Shown: in pieces, positions 1 to 10,064 of the stretch | How the letters are laid out: the number at the start of each line of letters is the position of its first letter | Position numbering within the stretch: position 1 is the stretch's first letter | DNA from: Parendozoicomonas callyspongiae | Lineage (GTDB): Bacteria; Pseudomonadota; Gammaproteobacteria; Pseudomonadales; Endozoicomonadaceae | Direction of reading: 5' to 3' | Assembly (NCBI RefSeq): GCF_023502345.1 | Contig: NZ_JAMFLX010000022.1 | Coordinates: 1-64,000 of the forward strand | Length of the DNA stretch: 64,000 nt | The notes under the pieces: generated by a model | Told to the model about the DNA's origin: nothing | Database searches by the model: none | What the model saw: the letters and a program-made list of their open reading frames with translations, nothing else | Program-made: the position numbers and the translations under genes

Positions 1-106
1 TAGGGAATTAATTATTCAGCGGGAATTGCTGACTCAGAGCGTGTCTCAACGACAGGATAAGGCACTTATTGCTTGAATCCAGCCATATCATTCGTTATGT
101 ATACAA

Positions 107-1012
107 TTACTCAGCAAAAACATCCAGGCTACTTCTAGGATAAAAAGGTGTCTCCTTTTCCAATAATTCTTCCAGAATTTTCTTATCTTTAGAAAAGCAT
201 TTTATTAAAAAGTCTCGTGTTCTATCTGGAATATCAGAAAGCCATATATCTTGATCTGATCGTAATTCAAGCATTTTCATGTCACAGTCATCATCACAGC
301 TATACGTAATCAACTTATAACTACTTTCCAAGTAATTAAAATTATTGCATTTATGCAAAATTTTAAGCTGTAAGTTTATTAACTCAAAAGAGACTCTATG
401 AAGAACTTTCGTAGTGTCACTAGGCCTGTCTTTTTCTTCCGTATGTGAATTCTCAAAGTCTATCAGCTTTATAACTCTTTCCTTCTCAAAAAACACCATA
501 TTTTCAAATTTATAATCACCCCCGTATTGTATTTTCAGTTGGTGTAACTGTTGAGCTGCTGCAAACAACTGGTGAGAAATTTCATTAAAATCTTCTACTG
601 TTAAAAAATTAATTTTTTTCGATATAAGTTGAGCAAGGTTATCACCTCCTTTCTCAAAAACAAAATATCTGTGTCTACCTTCATTAAAAAAACCAAAAAA
701 ACATATCAAATTATGTTTAGGATTATTCTTTAAATGTTGTAAGCATTCTAATTGCTTCTTAGCGAACATCTCAAATTTCAATGAATCTACTGCTACTTCT
801 TTGATCGCAATTTCACAACCATTCTGGCATTTAGCCTGATAAACGCTTCCATAAGCACCCCTCCCAAGCATTTTTCCAAACTGGAATAGTTTTTTTGTAG
901 GAGGAAGAGCAGCAGAAACTGTAAAACCATGAAAGCAATTTTTTTTTATAGTAGAAGTCTCTGTGCCAGAGGCAAGGCAAGCTCCTCCTCCTAAGGTTTT
1001 TTGTATAGCCAT
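107..1012 (-). CDS. Eukaryotic-like Ser/Thr protein kinase
   Basis: 301-residue protein with a protein-kinase fold. Visible are a glycine-rich loop (LGRGAYGSVY, residues 49-58), the ATP-anchoring lysine in EIAIKE (K71), a catalytic loop of the form GDYKFEN (D166, K168, N171; the His-Arg of HRD is Gly-Gly) and a metal-binding DFE (185-187) in place of DFG. All residues strictly needed for phosphotransfer are present, so activity is plausible despite the divergent loop. The C-terminal lobe after residue 200 is short and poorly conserved. No membrane segment or PASTA domain is seen, unlike the usual bacterial PknB type, so a role as a translocated or host-directed kinase is an inference. The start at 1012 has a GGGGA about 8 bases upstream. 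It is AT-rich compared with rnr. Confidence 0.8.
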   Translation of the reverse strand: MAIQKTLGGGACLASGTETSTIKKNCFHGFTVSAALPPTKKLFQFGKMLGRGAYGSVYQAKCQNGCEIAIKEVAVDSLKFEMFAKKQLECLQHLKNNPKHNLICFFGFFNEGRHRYFVFEKGGDNLAQLISKKINFLTVEDFNEISHQLFAAAQQLHQLKIQYGGDYKFENMVFFEKERVIKLIDFENSHTEEKDRPSDTTKVLHRVSFELINLQLKILHKCNNFNYLESSYKLITYSCDDDCDMKMLELRSDQDIWLSDIPDRTRDFLIKCFSKDKKILEELLEKETPFYPRSSLDVFAE

Positions 1013-1191
1013 GACAAGATCCCCAGTATGAAATGATTGTTAATTTCGACAGGATAAATTTAAAATATGTACATGTTTTTTTCGTTAAATAGCTAACAAT
1101 CTAGCAAGTATAAATAAATCGGGTAGCCGGAGGCCCCCTGTGTCAGGATAGATGTCGCCTCTTTTGATTCCGCTAGACAGCTTCTAAACTC

Positions 1192-1836
1192 CTAAAAGAA
1201 AAAACCGTAGATTACTTGCAGAACGCCAAAGCGGGTCTTTGATTTCATAATTTGCTCAGGTGATTCGCAAGGTAATACTCCCATTCCACCTTCTCCAAAG
1301 ACCACACAGTTTGCCCTTGAAGCGTTAACGGCATTATAGAAATGATCGGGAAGCACCTGATGACCACTTAAGGCGTAGTGGTCATAAAGATCCGTTGGAT
1401 CATTAATAGATTGTTTGATTTCACCAAGAGCAAGATTACACAAACACTGCCCAGCCCTGAGCAGAGTGACTTGAGCGCTTTTGAGTGTATCTCCCCAGGT
1501 TCTGGCAGGAGGGCGCTTCAGCATTCTCAGGGCATATCGTAGACGTTTTGGAGAAGATGCATTTGCAGCTTTTTTCGCATATCTACGAGAATGTCTGATT
1601 TGAGGCTGAACGATTTCTTTTTCGATCACCTGACGGCGACGTTCAAAAAAACGATCAACTCTGCGAGACAAAACACCAACGGAATTTGAAGCATTAGTAC
1701 AAATTCTCGCCAGACAGCGAAATGGGGCCATGGTTGTACAATTGTCTGTTTTTTTCGGTTGTCCTGCATATTCCACTACTGCAGCAACAGGGTAGGCTCC
1801 CTGAGAGGGAGTCGTTTGAGATGAACTGGCCAGCAT
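1192..1836 (-). CDS. Hypothetical protein, 214 aa, no recognised family
   Basis: I do not recognise this protein. The start at 1836 is supported by a strong GGAGG six bases upstream, so it is probably a real gene. The middle third (about residues 55-115) is strongly basic, with many Arg and Lys, and could be helical or nucleic-acid binding. The N-terminus is Ser/Thr/Gln-rich with no hydrophobic signal. The C-terminus ends in an aromatic run (YGFFF), a feature of some outer-membrane proteins, but nothing else suggests a beta-barrel. It follows the kinase on the same strand with a gap of about 180 bases in between. Confidence 0.5.
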   Translation of the reverse strand: MLASSSQTTPSQGAYPVAAVVEYAGQPKKTDNCTTMAPFRCLARICTNASNSVGVLSRRVDRFFERRRQVIEKEIVQPQIRHSRRYAKKAANASSPKRLRYALRMLKRPPARTWGDTLKSAQVTLLRAGQCLCNLALGEIKQSINDPTDLYDHYALSGHQVLPDHFYNAVNASRANCVVFGEGGMGVLPCESPEQIMKSKTRFGVLQVIYGFFF

Positions 1837-2019
1837 AGGGCACCTCCATCAGTTCGTGAGTTTCGATACCAGCATGACTTTTGACCCATATGGTGGAGAA
1901 AAGTTAACTGAGAAGGCTGTTAGAATAACTGACAAAATCACATGGAATAGGTTCTCTGCATCGCTTGAAACGCCTGTGATGCGTATAATTGGGAACTTAA
2001 TGATCTATTAGGGACAAAC

Positions 2020-4611
2020 ATGTCTGAATCCTGGAGGTCTGAAGACCCCGATGCTGGCCTTGAGGCCAGTAAATATGAAAATCCTGTACCCAGCAGAACC
2101 CTTATCTCCCAACATCTGGAAAAACGCGGAGCACCGGCCCGGTACGAAGTGCTCGTTGATGAGTTTGGCCTGACGGATGAGGATGAGCAGGAAGGGCTGC
2201 GGCGTCGGCTGATCGCCATGGTACGGGATGGACAGCTGCTTCAGACCCGCAAAGGTGCCTTTGGCCTGGTAGATAAAATGGATCTGGTGGTTGGCACTGT
2301 ACAGGGCCACCGTGACGGTTTTGGCTTTGTTCTCCCCAATGATGGCAGCGATGATCTGTTTCTGACGGCTCGACAAATGAAAGAGCTGTTTGATGGTGAT
2401 CGCGTAGTCGTTCGGGAGACCGATGTTGACCAGAGAGGCCGTCGCTACTGTTCAGTTGTCGATATTCTGGAACGTAGTGTAACGACCGTTGTTGGCCGTT
2501 ATTTTGAAGAAGACGGTTTGGGTTTCATTTCTCCAGAAAGTAAACGGATGACCAATGATGTGGTTATCGAGCCTGGCTCACTGATGCCCTGTGAAGGGCA
2601 GGTGGTGCTGGTAAATATCAAGGAGTACCCAACCCGCCGTCATCTGGCTATTGGTGTGATTCGTGAAATCCTTGGCGACCGAATGGATGCCGGGATGGAA
2701 ATTGAAATCGCCCTGCGCAGCCATGATATTCCTCACGAATGGCCAAAACAGGTTCTAAGTGCGGCAAAACGCATCAAACCTGAGGTTTCTGAAGAAGATA
2801 AAGCGCATCGGATTGATCTGCGCCATGTGCCTTTCGTCACCATCGACGGTGAAGATGCCCGTGATTTTGATGATGCCGTGTTTGCCGAAAAGAAACGTTC
2901 TGGTGGTTGGCGTCTGTATGTCGCCATTGCTGACGTTTCCCATTATGTGCAGCCCGGTTCAGCTCTTGATAAAGAAGCACATATTCGTGGCAACTCGGTG
3001 TATTTTCCTGGCAATGTTATTCCGATGCTGCCGGAAGTGCTGTCTAACGGACTGTGCTCTCTGAACCCTCATGTTGACCGGCTGGCCATGGTCTGTGAAA
3101 TGACCGTGAGCGCCAAAGGCAAGTTAAGTGGTTACAAGTTTTATGAAGGCCTGATTCAGTCCCATGCCCGCCTGACTTACACCAAGGTAGGCACCATGTT
3201 GCAGAAGACTGAAGAGGAAGAAGGTCAGGCGCTTCGCAAAGAATATGCAGAGTTGGTTCCACACCTTGATGAACTGTACAAGTTGTACGGTGTGTTACGG
3301 GCGAGTCGTGAGCTGCGTGGTGCCATTGATTTTGAAACCACGGAAACCCGGATTCTCTTCGATTCCAATCGCAAGATTGAGAGTATTGTGCCGACAGTGC
3401 GCAATGATGCTCACAAGCTGATCGAAGAATGCATGTTGTGCGCTAACGTCGCGACAGCACGATTCCTGGAAAAACATGAGCTGCCTGCCCTGTATCGCAT
3501 CCACGAAGGCCCTACGGATAAGAAGCTTGAAAATCTGACAGGTTTTCTTGGTGAGCTGGGGTTGACCTTACCTGGTCGCAGCAAGCCCACGCCGAAGGAC
3601 TATCAGCAATTGCTGTCTGCGATTGAAGATCGTCCTGATGCCCATGTTATCCAGGTGATGATGCTGCGCTCATTGAGTCAGGCGGTTTATGACCCGGAAA
3701 ATATCGGGCACTTCGGTCTGGCATTTTCTGCTTACGCGCACTTTACGTCACCAATTCGCCGTTACCCTGATCTGCTGGTGCACCGGGCTATCCGGCATGT
3801 CATTCGCTCCGACAGAAAGAGTAAACATGTCGAGCGGGTTGATGGTGCTAAACCACTGTCGCAGAAAGCGATATTCCCTTATGACCTTGAAGCCATGATT
3901 GCACTGGGAGAGCACTGTTCCCTGACTGAGCGTCGGGCTGATGATGCTACCCGTGATGTGACCGACTGGCTGAAATGCGAGTATATGCAGAGTCATATTG
4001 GTGAAGTCTACGACGGTGTTATTGCAACCGTGACTGGTTTTGGCCTGTTTGTTGAACTGACTGATATCTTTGTCACTGGTCTGGTTCATATCAGTACCCT
4101 TCCCGGTGATTACTATCACTTTGAACCCAGCCATCAACGCCTGATGGGCGAGCGCACAGCAACCCGTTTCCAGCTGGGTGATCAGATGACTGTGCAGGTT
4201 GCGCGGGTTGATCTGGATGAAAAAACCATCGATTTTGAGATGGTGGGTGCATCCATGGCCAGTCGTAAGGGGCGCAGGAAGTTTGCAGGCAAGAAAGGTG
4301 ACAGCCTCAAAGACAGAGCCCAGGCTCGTCGGGCTACTGGCCGTAAACCTCGTCCAAACAGAGATGCAGGTGAGCCCAGCGAAGATTCATGGGAGAATCG
4401 CCCCCAGCGTCGCTCAAGAGCCGCAACTGATTCTGAAAGTCCTTTTGGCAACAAAAGTAAGAAGGTCAAAGACAAAGGAAAGAAAGTGCGCAAGGATAAA
4501 GCCAAGCGTGCTTCCGGCAAGAAGAAAGCGGCCAGAAAGTCTGCGACTTCAGCCAAAGCTAAACCCTCTTCAAAATCTGGACGTACTCCAAGAAAGCGTC
4601 CTATTAAATAA
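2020..4611 (+). CDS. rnr: Ribonuclease R, 3'-5' exoribonuclease
   Basis: 863-residue RNase R of the RNB (RNase II) family, which degrades structured RNA processively from the 3' end in mRNA and rRNA quality control. Domains in order: N-terminal winged helix (about 20-88), two cold-shock OB domains (about 90-235), the RNB catalytic domain starting near 265 with the metal-binding motif TIDGEDARDFDDA (Asp276, 282, 284, 285), an S1 domain (about 650-730), and a long Lys/Arg/Ser-rich tail (about 735-863) that in E. coli helps unwind duplexes and recruits partners. The length is slightly above the E. coli protein. It lies directly upstream of rlmB on the same strand, the usual gammaproteobacterial order. 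Confidence 0.97.
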   Translation: MSESWRSEDPDAGLEASKYENPVPSRTLISQHLEKRGAPARYEVLVDEFGLTDEDEQEGLRRRLIAMVRDGQLLQTRKGAFGLVDKMDLVVGTVQGHRDGFGFVLPNDGSDDLFLTARQMKELFDGDRVVVRETDVDQRGRRYCSVVDILERSVTTVVGRYFEEDGLGFISPESKRMTNDVVIEPGSLMPCEGQVVLVNIKEYPTRRHLAIGVIREILGDRMDAGMEIEIALRSHDIPHEWPKQVLSAAKRIKPEVSEEDKAHRIDLRHVPFVTIDGEDARDFDDAVFAEKKRSGGWRLYVAIADVSHYVQPGSALDKEAHIRGNSVYFPGNVIPMLPEVLSNGLCSLNPHVDRLAMVCEMTVSAKGKLSGYKFYEGLIQSHARLTYTKVGTMLQKTEEEEGQALRKEYAELVPHLDELYKLYGVLRASRELRGAIDFETTETRILFDSNRKIESIVPTVRNDAHKLIEECMLCANVATARFLEKHELPALYRIHEGPTDKKLENLTGFLGELGLTLPGRSKPTPKDYQQLLSAIEDRPDAHVIQVMMLRSLSQAVYDPENIGHFGLAFSAYAHFTSPIRRYPDLLVHRAIRHVIRSDRKSKHVERVDGAKPLSQKAIFPYDLEAMIALGEHCSLTERRADDATRDVTDWLKCEYMQSHIGEVYDGVIATVTGFGLFVELTDIFVTGLVHISTLPGDYYHFEPSHQRLMGERTATRFQLGDQMTVQVARVDLDEKTIDFEMVGASMASRKGRRKFAGKKGDSLKDRAQARRATGRKPRPNRDAGEPSEDSWENRPQRRSRAATDSESPFGNKSKKVKDKGKKVRKDKAKRASGKKKAARKSATSAKAKPSSKSGRTPRKRPIK

Positions 4612-4749
4612 ACAGCCTTGAGCTAAGCAAACAGCCCTGAGCCAAGCAAAAAGTCTTGAGCGGAAAGTGCGAAAGCACTTCAAGGTAAAAAGTATTTCGA
4701 TGTGAAGCCCCGGCACTGACAAAAGCAGCCGTCAGGGTGGAGAGAATCA
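4612..4749 (+). repeat. Imperfect short direct repeats and a hairpin between rnr and rlmB
   Basis: The start of this gap holds three imperfect copies of a roughly 22-base unit of the form CAGCCTTGAGCTAAGCAAA. It is followed by a perfect six-base-pair hairpin with a GAAA tetraloop (AAGTGC at 4665-4670 pairing with GCACTT at 4675-4680). No T-run follows, so it looks like an RNA-stabilising or processing hairpin rather than a terminator. rlmB translation starts from a GGAGA just before its ATG. Confidence 0.5.
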
Positions 4750-5493
4750 ATGACAGACAACGATATTTCCTTTGGTGTTCACGCAGTTCAGGCGCTTCTG
4801 GAAAGTCATCCTGACCAGATTATGGAAATCTGGTTTCAAAAGGGGCGTCGCGGTGGTCGCCTGGAAAAGCTGATCGAGGAAGCTCGTGAAACCGGTATTC
4901 CGGTGAAGTTTGTTGACCGTGACCGGATTGAGCGCAAAGTTGATGGTGTTCACCAAGGGGTTCTGGCACTGGTTCGTGCCGCCAAGGTGTACCGTGAGAA
5001 TGATCTTTATTCCTTGCTGGATAACCTGGATCAGCCGCCATTCCTGTTAATTCTGGATAGCGTGACAGATCCCCATAACCTGGGAGCCTGTATGCGCTCT
5101 GCCGATGCGGCTGGTGTGCATGCTGTTATTGTTGCCCGCGATAAGTCTGCACCGCTGAACTCTGTAGCGCGTAAAGTGGCCTGTGGTGCAGCAGAAACTG
5201 TTCCACTGATTACTGTAACCAACCTGGCCCGCACTATGCGTGAGCTGCAGGAGCGTGGAATCTGGTTGATTGGTGCAGCAGGTGAAGCCAGCAGTAATAT
5301 CTATACGACAGACCTGGTTGGTCCACTGTCTATTGTGATGGGAGCTGAAGGGAAAGGTCTGCGCCGTCTGACCCGTGAGCACTGTGATGCTCTTGTTCAT
5401 ATCCCCATGGTGGGAAGTGTCAGCAGCCTGAATGTCTCTGTGGCGACAGGTATCTGCCTGTTTGAAGCATTGCGTCAGCGCACTCAGCACTAA
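4750..5493 (+). CDS. rlmB: 23S rRNA (guanosine-2'-O-)-methyltransferase RlmB
   Basis: 247-residue SPOUT-class methyltransferase that 2'-O-methylates G2251 in the peptidyl-transferase loop of 23S rRNA. The N-terminal L30e-like RNA-binding domain (about 1-85) is followed by the trefoil-knot SpoU domain with all three motifs: NLGACMRSADAAG, IVMGAEGKGLRR and IPMVGSVSSLNVSVA near the C-terminus. The length matches the family. The ATG at 4750 has a good GGAGA. Cotranscription with rnr is likely, since the gap is 138 bases without a clear terminator. Confidence 0.96.
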   Translation: MTDNDISFGVHAVQALLESHPDQIMEIWFQKGRRGGRLEKLIEEARETGIPVKFVDRDRIERKVDGVHQGVLALVRAAKVYRENDLYSLLDNLDQPPFLLILDSVTDPHNLGACMRSADAAGVHAVIVARDKSAPLNSVARKVACGAAETVPLITVTNLARTMRELQERGIWLIGAAGEASSNIYTTDLVGPLSIVMGAEGKGLRRLTREHCDALVHIPMVGSVSSLNVSVATGICLFEALRQRTQH

Positions 5494-5611
5494 TAATATT
5501 GGGCCGTTCACCCCGAACATTTACAAACATGCTCTCGTTTTCACTTGACCCTTGTGAAATTCGAGGCAGTTTATCAGATGTCCGGGTTGATACTGTACAT
5601 ACCGAAAAAGT

Positions 5612-5627
5612 TACGACAGATGTCGTG
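5612..5627 (+). terminator. Possible weak terminator after rlmB
   Basis: Six-base-pair stem ACGACA/TGTCGT at 5613-5626 followed by GTTTATG. The stem is short and the T-run poor, so this is only a candidate end for the rnr-rlmB transcript. Confidence 0.25.
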
Positions 5628-5704
5628 TTTATGAAATAATGTTCCTGAACTCATCCGGCCTCTCCTTGGCATAATTTATATTCTTTCATACGCTCCCTTC
5701 ATGC

Positions 5705-7564
5705 ATGGCTGTTGGTAGTGATGATATGTTTAATTGTATCGGAGGAGCCTGCTGTCCGGGAAAACAGTGGGGCGTATTTAGCGGATTCTTTTTTGCCTTG
5801 GTTGTTTTAGCGGGGGGAGCTTTACGGGCATTCGGCGGTATTGATGGAGGGAAATCAGCATCTAAATCATCTGTACCTTTGCAGATAGGGGGAAACCATG
5901 ATGCAGGTGAAGCCATAGTTCAAGAACCCTTGGCAAGCTTTCCACTGACAAACCAATCTCTGGTGAAAGGCATGGTATGTCCTCATTGCTTGGGGAGAGG
6001 GGCTAGTCAGGGTTGCTGCGAAAGTGGGTGTATGGGAAATCTCTGTGCGCTGGTTGGGAAATTATCCAGTTGTTTCCAGCGGCAACCAATACTCAGTGAG
6101 CATAAAGACTTCCAAAGCCTTATTCCACGGCCGTTTTTTTTACCAAGTTTATTGCTTCGCCCTGACCTTGATGGAGAGCATGTTTTATTCCTCAGTAAAC
6201 TGTTGGCTATGTTGAGTTGTACTCCTTTGACTCAAGATGCTCAAGAAGACTTGGCCGCCTTCTGGCAGGAATTACAGCTTGAAGAGAAGACACTGGTTCA
6301 ATTCTTTTCCAGTAAAGGTTGTGACACATCATTTGATTTACCGGAGAGTGGGCTCTCACTTTATATATTGAACTCGTTGCCTTCGAATACTGTTGCTACG
6401 ATGCAAAATATTCTGGGGATGCCCCGAACCACTCTTGATGATCAGGCTGTAGATAAGCTGCTTGAAGGTATTCCGTTCTCAGGCTGGGTTGGCAAAGATG
6501 GCTCCTTGTTCACTTTTACAAAGTATGCCCAGTTCGACCCTGGCTGGACTACAAGCTTATTTTATTACATTGCGGTGAAAACCGGGTTGATAAAAAAAGC
6601 AGAAATGCCACCACATCAACCAATTGATTTAAGCTTGTGGGACAAGTTCACAGTTATTATGAACGGAGATTGGGGAACTGGCTACTGGCAAGATGGAGCG
6701 AAAGATTGTCCGGCTAAACAGGTGATGGCATCAATACAGAGACATAGAGCCGATATTGCCGTTCACCTGGGGGATGAGTACTACGCAGGAACAAATACAA
6801 CAGTTGCAGGTGCTCCTGGGGAAGAAGCGACCCATTTCAGTGATTTGTGGGATCCTCGCACACAATACTCTTTTGCCCTGGGGTCAAACCATGGAATGTA
6901 TGACGGTGAAAATGGGCTGGTTCATCAAACACTGGCTTCTCCCACTTTTGCTGCTCAAGGGGGAACCAGTATATTCGTGATTAAAACCCGGTACTGGAAT
7001 ATCGTTGGGCTTGATAGTGCCCGTGATAATCCGAGCACACTGTTTGAAGTTGGATACATAGGCCAGAATCAGATTACACTGCTTCAACAAGTTGGTGCTG
7101 ATGGGAAGAAAGTCATGATACTCACTCATCACAATGCACTGAGTCTTGATGGTAAGGAACGAATGCCAATCTGGTCTCAGGTGGTAAAGGCTCTGGGACG
7201 AGATCCTGACTATTGGGTTTGGGGGCATAAACACATAGGAACTGCCTATTCCAGTTTTTCAGCAGCCGGTAACACAAAGGCGTTTTGTTTTGGGCATGGT
7301 GCAATTCCTGTTGGTGTGGCTTCCCAACTACTTCAGGCCGATGGTTCTTTTATTCCACAAGTTACTTATTACGCTCATACTCCACTGCCTGATCCTGATA
7401 TAGCACAAGAAAAGCGTGTTATGAATGGATATGCTCTCTTCGATTTTAATGGAGATAGTGTAATGGTACAGATGTACAATCAACTTGGACAACTGGAATG
7501 GAACAGTGGCACAGCTGGCAATGCAGCAGGTAAACAGATCAATCTTGAAGAGCTTGGCCAGTAG
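5705..7564 (+). CDS. Calcineurin-like metallophosphoesterase with N-terminal membrane segment
   Basis: 619-residue protein. One hydrophobic segment near residues 24-44 probably anchors or exports it. A cysteine-rich stretch follows at about 92-114. The metal-binding motifs of the calcineurin-like superfamily occur in order in the C-terminal half: GDWG (321-324), GDEYY (356-360), GSNH (393-396), THH (474-476) and GHKH (507-510). This makes it a probable di-metal phosphatase with an unassigned substrate, resembling purple-acid-phosphatase-like enzymes. Residues 115-310 match nothing I recognise. The start is uncertain: no clear ribosome site precedes 5705, and the ATG at 5726 is an alternative. 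The last codons overlap, on the opposite strand, a relic of a DUF819 gene. Confidence 0.75.
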   Translation: MAVGSDDMFNCIGGACCPGKQWGVFSGFFFALVVLAGGALRAFGGIDGGKSASKSSVPLQIGGNHDAGEAIVQEPLASFPLTNQSLVKGMVCPHCLGRGASQGCCESGCMGNLCALVGKLSSCFQRQPILSEHKDFQSLIPRPFFLPSLLLRPDLDGEHVLFLSKLLAMLSCTPLTQDAQEDLAAFWQELQLEEKTLVQFFSSKGCDTSFDLPESGLSLYILNSLPSNTVATMQNILGMPRTTLDDQAVDKLLEGIPFSGWVGKDGSLFTFTKYAQFDPGWTTSLFYYIAVKTGLIKKAEMPPHQPIDLSLWDKFTVIMNGDWGTGYWQDGAKDCPAKQVMASIQRHRADIAVHLGDEYYAGTNTTVAGAPGEEATHFSDLWDPRTQYSFALGSNHGMYDGENGLVHQTLASPTFAAQGGTSIFVIKTRYWNIVGLDSARDNPSTLFEVGYIGQNQITLLQQVGADGKKVMILTHHNALSLDGKERMPIWSQVVKALGRDPDYWVWGHKHIGTAYSSFSAAGNTKAFCFGHGAIPVGVASQLLQADGSFIPQVTYYAHTPLPDPDIAQEKRVMNGYALFDFNGDSVMVQMYNQLGQLEWNSGTAGNAAGKQINLEELGQ

Positions 7565-7711
7565 CATGCCTACGGCATGGATTGCCAGAATCATAAAGCC
7601 AGCAACAATATAGACAGAAGCTTCAGTCAGTTCACCGAATTTTGCGCTGGAAGCGATTAGAGCCACTATGATGCACAGCATGATGCTGGACAGTTGCTTG
7701 AAACCAGGCAC
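7512..7711 (-). pseudogene. Relic of a DUF819-family membrane protein
   Basis: The minus-strand translation of this stretch reads like an internal piece of a DUF819 integral membrane protein: two hydrophobic helices around ELTEASVYIVAGFMILAIHA and then AKLFKIDLFTCCIAS, where intact family members continue into a glycine-rich Ala-Asn motif. Both ends are missing, and the frame runs into the 3' end of the convergent metallophosphoesterase gene. This looks like a gene truncated by the arrival or extension of its neighbour. The family call is from memory of the pattern. Confidence 0.5.
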
Positions 7712-7850
7712 ACGGACTCAGCGGTGTCATGGCGCAGCCCCCGCCCCCAGTGGCAACACCATTATCGGAAAGAGTCTTTAATTAAGCCAAATAAAAAGCA
7801 GGAGCAAAGAATCAATCGATGCTCCGGCTTTTCACTGAAGGGTTAAGATA

Positions 7851-9818
7851 TTACTTGGTCAGAGTAATCTGATACAGAGCAAAGCCATTTACATCTGTTC
7901 CAACTTTCTTAACCGGGTACTGAGAACGCTGCTCAATAAACTTCGCTGCTTTTTCAGAAGAGGCGGTTTCAAATACGATGTTCAGCTGGGTATCGGTATC
8001 CAGAGGAGTGAAACGCCAGTTGTTGTCAGCAGTTGGCTTAACCTCGCCGTTAACCTTGCTGGTTTCGGAGATGTAGTTCGCCAGAATTGAACGCGTTTCA
8101 TCAGGAGCTGCGAAAGCAATATTTTCCTGACCAGCACCTGGGAAGTGGCCACCACCGAATGCACGGTAGTTGTTGGTTGCCAGCAGGAACTGCTTGTCAT
8201 CAGCAATTGGCTGGCCCTTGTAGGTCAGGTTCTTGATGCGGTGAGAGTCTGCGTTAACCAGATTACCTTTACGGTCGTAACGGGCAGGCTGGGTGATATC
8301 AATCTCGTAGCTTACGCCTTCAATAACGTCGAAGTTGTAAGTACGGAAGTTATCCCAGTCCAGCAGATCCTGCTTCTCGGTGGTGTTCAGCTTGATTTGT
8401 TTGAACTGACCAGCGGAACGCTCCAGCCATTCACGAACGTCAACACCGGTTACCTTCAGAGCAACCAGAGTGTTGGGGTAGAGGTACAGGTCAGCAGCAT
8501 TCTTGAAGGTCAGAGTGCCGGATTCCACTTCAGTGAAGTTGGTTGGGTCATTCTTGCGGCCACCGGCTTTGAATGGTGCCGCAGCAGCCAGAACAGGCAG
8601 ATCGGCCAGATCAGGGTCGCCCTGGATGAACTTCTCAACGTAAGCCTTCTGAGCCATGTTGACGATCTGAACAGTTGGATCGTCCTGTACCAGCGCCAGG
8701 AAGCTGTACATCACATCGCTGGACTTACCGATAGGACGGTTAACAAAATCGCTGGTAGCCACACGATCTTCTTCGACCAGTTTGGCCAGGCCTGCATCGG
8801 CTTCAACCAGTGCAGTACCATCTTTCTTGGCAATGGCACGTGCTTCAGAAACACCGTTTACAACTTTCCAGTCATTACCGCTGCCTTCCAGAGTCAGGTC
8901 AACAACACCGACATGGCTGCCCCAGCGGCCAGGCATGACAGAAGCAACGCCGTTGATGGTGCCTTTCTCCAGATCTACGCCTGGAATATCAGCAAACTCT
9001 TTGCCCGGGAATACGCTGTGGCTGTGACCAAACATAATGGCGTCGATGCCGGAAACCTGGGAGAGGTAATAAGTTGAGTTTTCCGCCATGGCCTTGTAAG
9101 GCTCGGAACTCAGACCGGAGTGTGGGATAGCAATAACAACATCTGCACCCTTGGCTCGCATTTCAGGAACCAGCTGGCGGGCAGTAGCGGTGATGTCAGT
9201 CACAGTCACTTTACCATCCAGGTTCTTACGGTCCCACTGCATGATCTGGGGAGGAACAAAACCGATAAAGCCGACCTGGATGGTCTGCATCTTACCGTCT
9301 TTGTCTTTTACGGAAACGTCCTTGATGATGTATGGCTGCACAAGGGGCTTACCTGTGCCGGCCATATGGACGTTGGCATTGATGTACGGGAAGTCGGCAC
9401 CGGCAATAGCATTCTGCAGGTATTCCAGACCGTAATTGAATTCATGGTTACCGATGTTGCCTACATCGTAATTCATCGAGTTCATCACTTTATGAGTTGG
9501 GTGCACTTCGCCCTTTTTCAGGCCTTCAGCCGCACGCCAGTCACCCATTGGTGAACCCTGAATCAGGTCGCCATTGTCAACCAGAACACTGTTGGTGACT
9601 TCTGCACGAGCCTGCTTGACGAGGGAAGCGGCACGAACCAGGCCAAAGCGGGTAGTGGGCTTGCCCTTGTAGAAATCGTAATCAAGTACGTTGGAGTGGA
9701 TATCAGTTGTTTCAACAACCCTGAGATCAACAGATGCCGCCATTGTGGCAGTGGAGATGAGCAAACCGGACAGGGTGCAACCTGCCAGTTTGTAAGCAAA
9801 TGAATAACTTTTGTTCAT
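7851..9818 (-). CDS. cpdB: 2',3'-cyclic-nucleotide 2'-phosphodiesterase / 3'-nucleotidase, periplasmic
   Basis: 655 residues from the ATG at 9818. Earlier in-frame starts would put extra residues before an otherwise typical signal peptide ([14 protein letters not shown]..., ending TATMAAS). The N-terminal metallophosphatase domain shows TTDIHSN, then [16 protein letters not shown] and GHSH. The C-terminal 5'-nucleotidase domain holds the substrate pocket. The enzyme hydrolyses 2',3'-cyclic nucleotides and 3'-nucleotides in the periplasm so that nucleosides can be imported. Length and layout agree with E. coli CpdB. It is convergent with the metallophosphoesterase upstream in the window. Confidence 0.95.
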   Translation of the reverse strand: MNKSYSFAYKLAGCTLSGLLISTATMAASVDLRVVETTDIHSNVLDYDFYKGKPTTRFGLVRAASLVKQARAEVTNSVLVDNGDLIQGSPMGDWRAAEGLKKGEVHPTHKVMNSMNYDVGNIGNHEFNYGLEYLQNAIAGADFPYINANVHMAGTGKPLVQPYIIKDVSVKDKDGKMQTIQVGFIGFVPPQIMQWDRKNLDGKVTVTDITATARQLVPEMRAKGADVVIAIPHSGLSSEPYKAMAENSTYYLSQVSGIDAIMFGHSHSVFPGKEFADIPGVDLEKGTINGVASVMPGRWGSHVGVVDLTLEGSGNDWKVVNGVSEARAIAKKDGTALVEADAGLAKLVEEDRVATSDFVNRPIGKSSDVMYSFLALVQDDPTVQIVNMAQKAYVEKFIQGDPDLADLPVLAAAAPFKAGGRKNDPTNFTEVESGTLTFKNAADLYLYPNTLVALKVTGVDVREWLERSAGQFKQIKLNTTEKQDLLDWDNFRTYNFDVIEGVSYEIDITQPARYDRKGNLVNADSHRIKNLTYKGQPIADDKQFLLATNNYRAFGGGHFPGAGQENIAFAAPDETRSILANYISETSKVNGEVKPTADNNWRFTPLDTDTQLNIVFETASSEKAAKFIEQRSQYPVKKVGTDVNGFALYQITLTK

Positions 9819-10064
9819 TGGTGACCCGAAGCCAATTAAGTGAATTGCAGTCGAGGCGGATGCTAACACCTAAGAATGTGGTGTTGTATTGTGGTGAATC
9901 ACGTAAATTGATTTGAGTTTGAGCACTTTTGTAATGATTTAGGGTGATATGAGTTGAAATATGCTTTGGGGAGTTGGGAGCATATACCGACAATTCAGAT
10001 GGAGTGGAAAGCCACTCTTCATGCCGGGATGCACGAGTACGAAGAGTGACCTCTGATCTTAATC

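Noticed and set aside
8145-9077. 310-codon plus-strand frame within cpdB
   Set aside because: Antisense shadow of cpdB, with no ribosome site and no recognisable domain.
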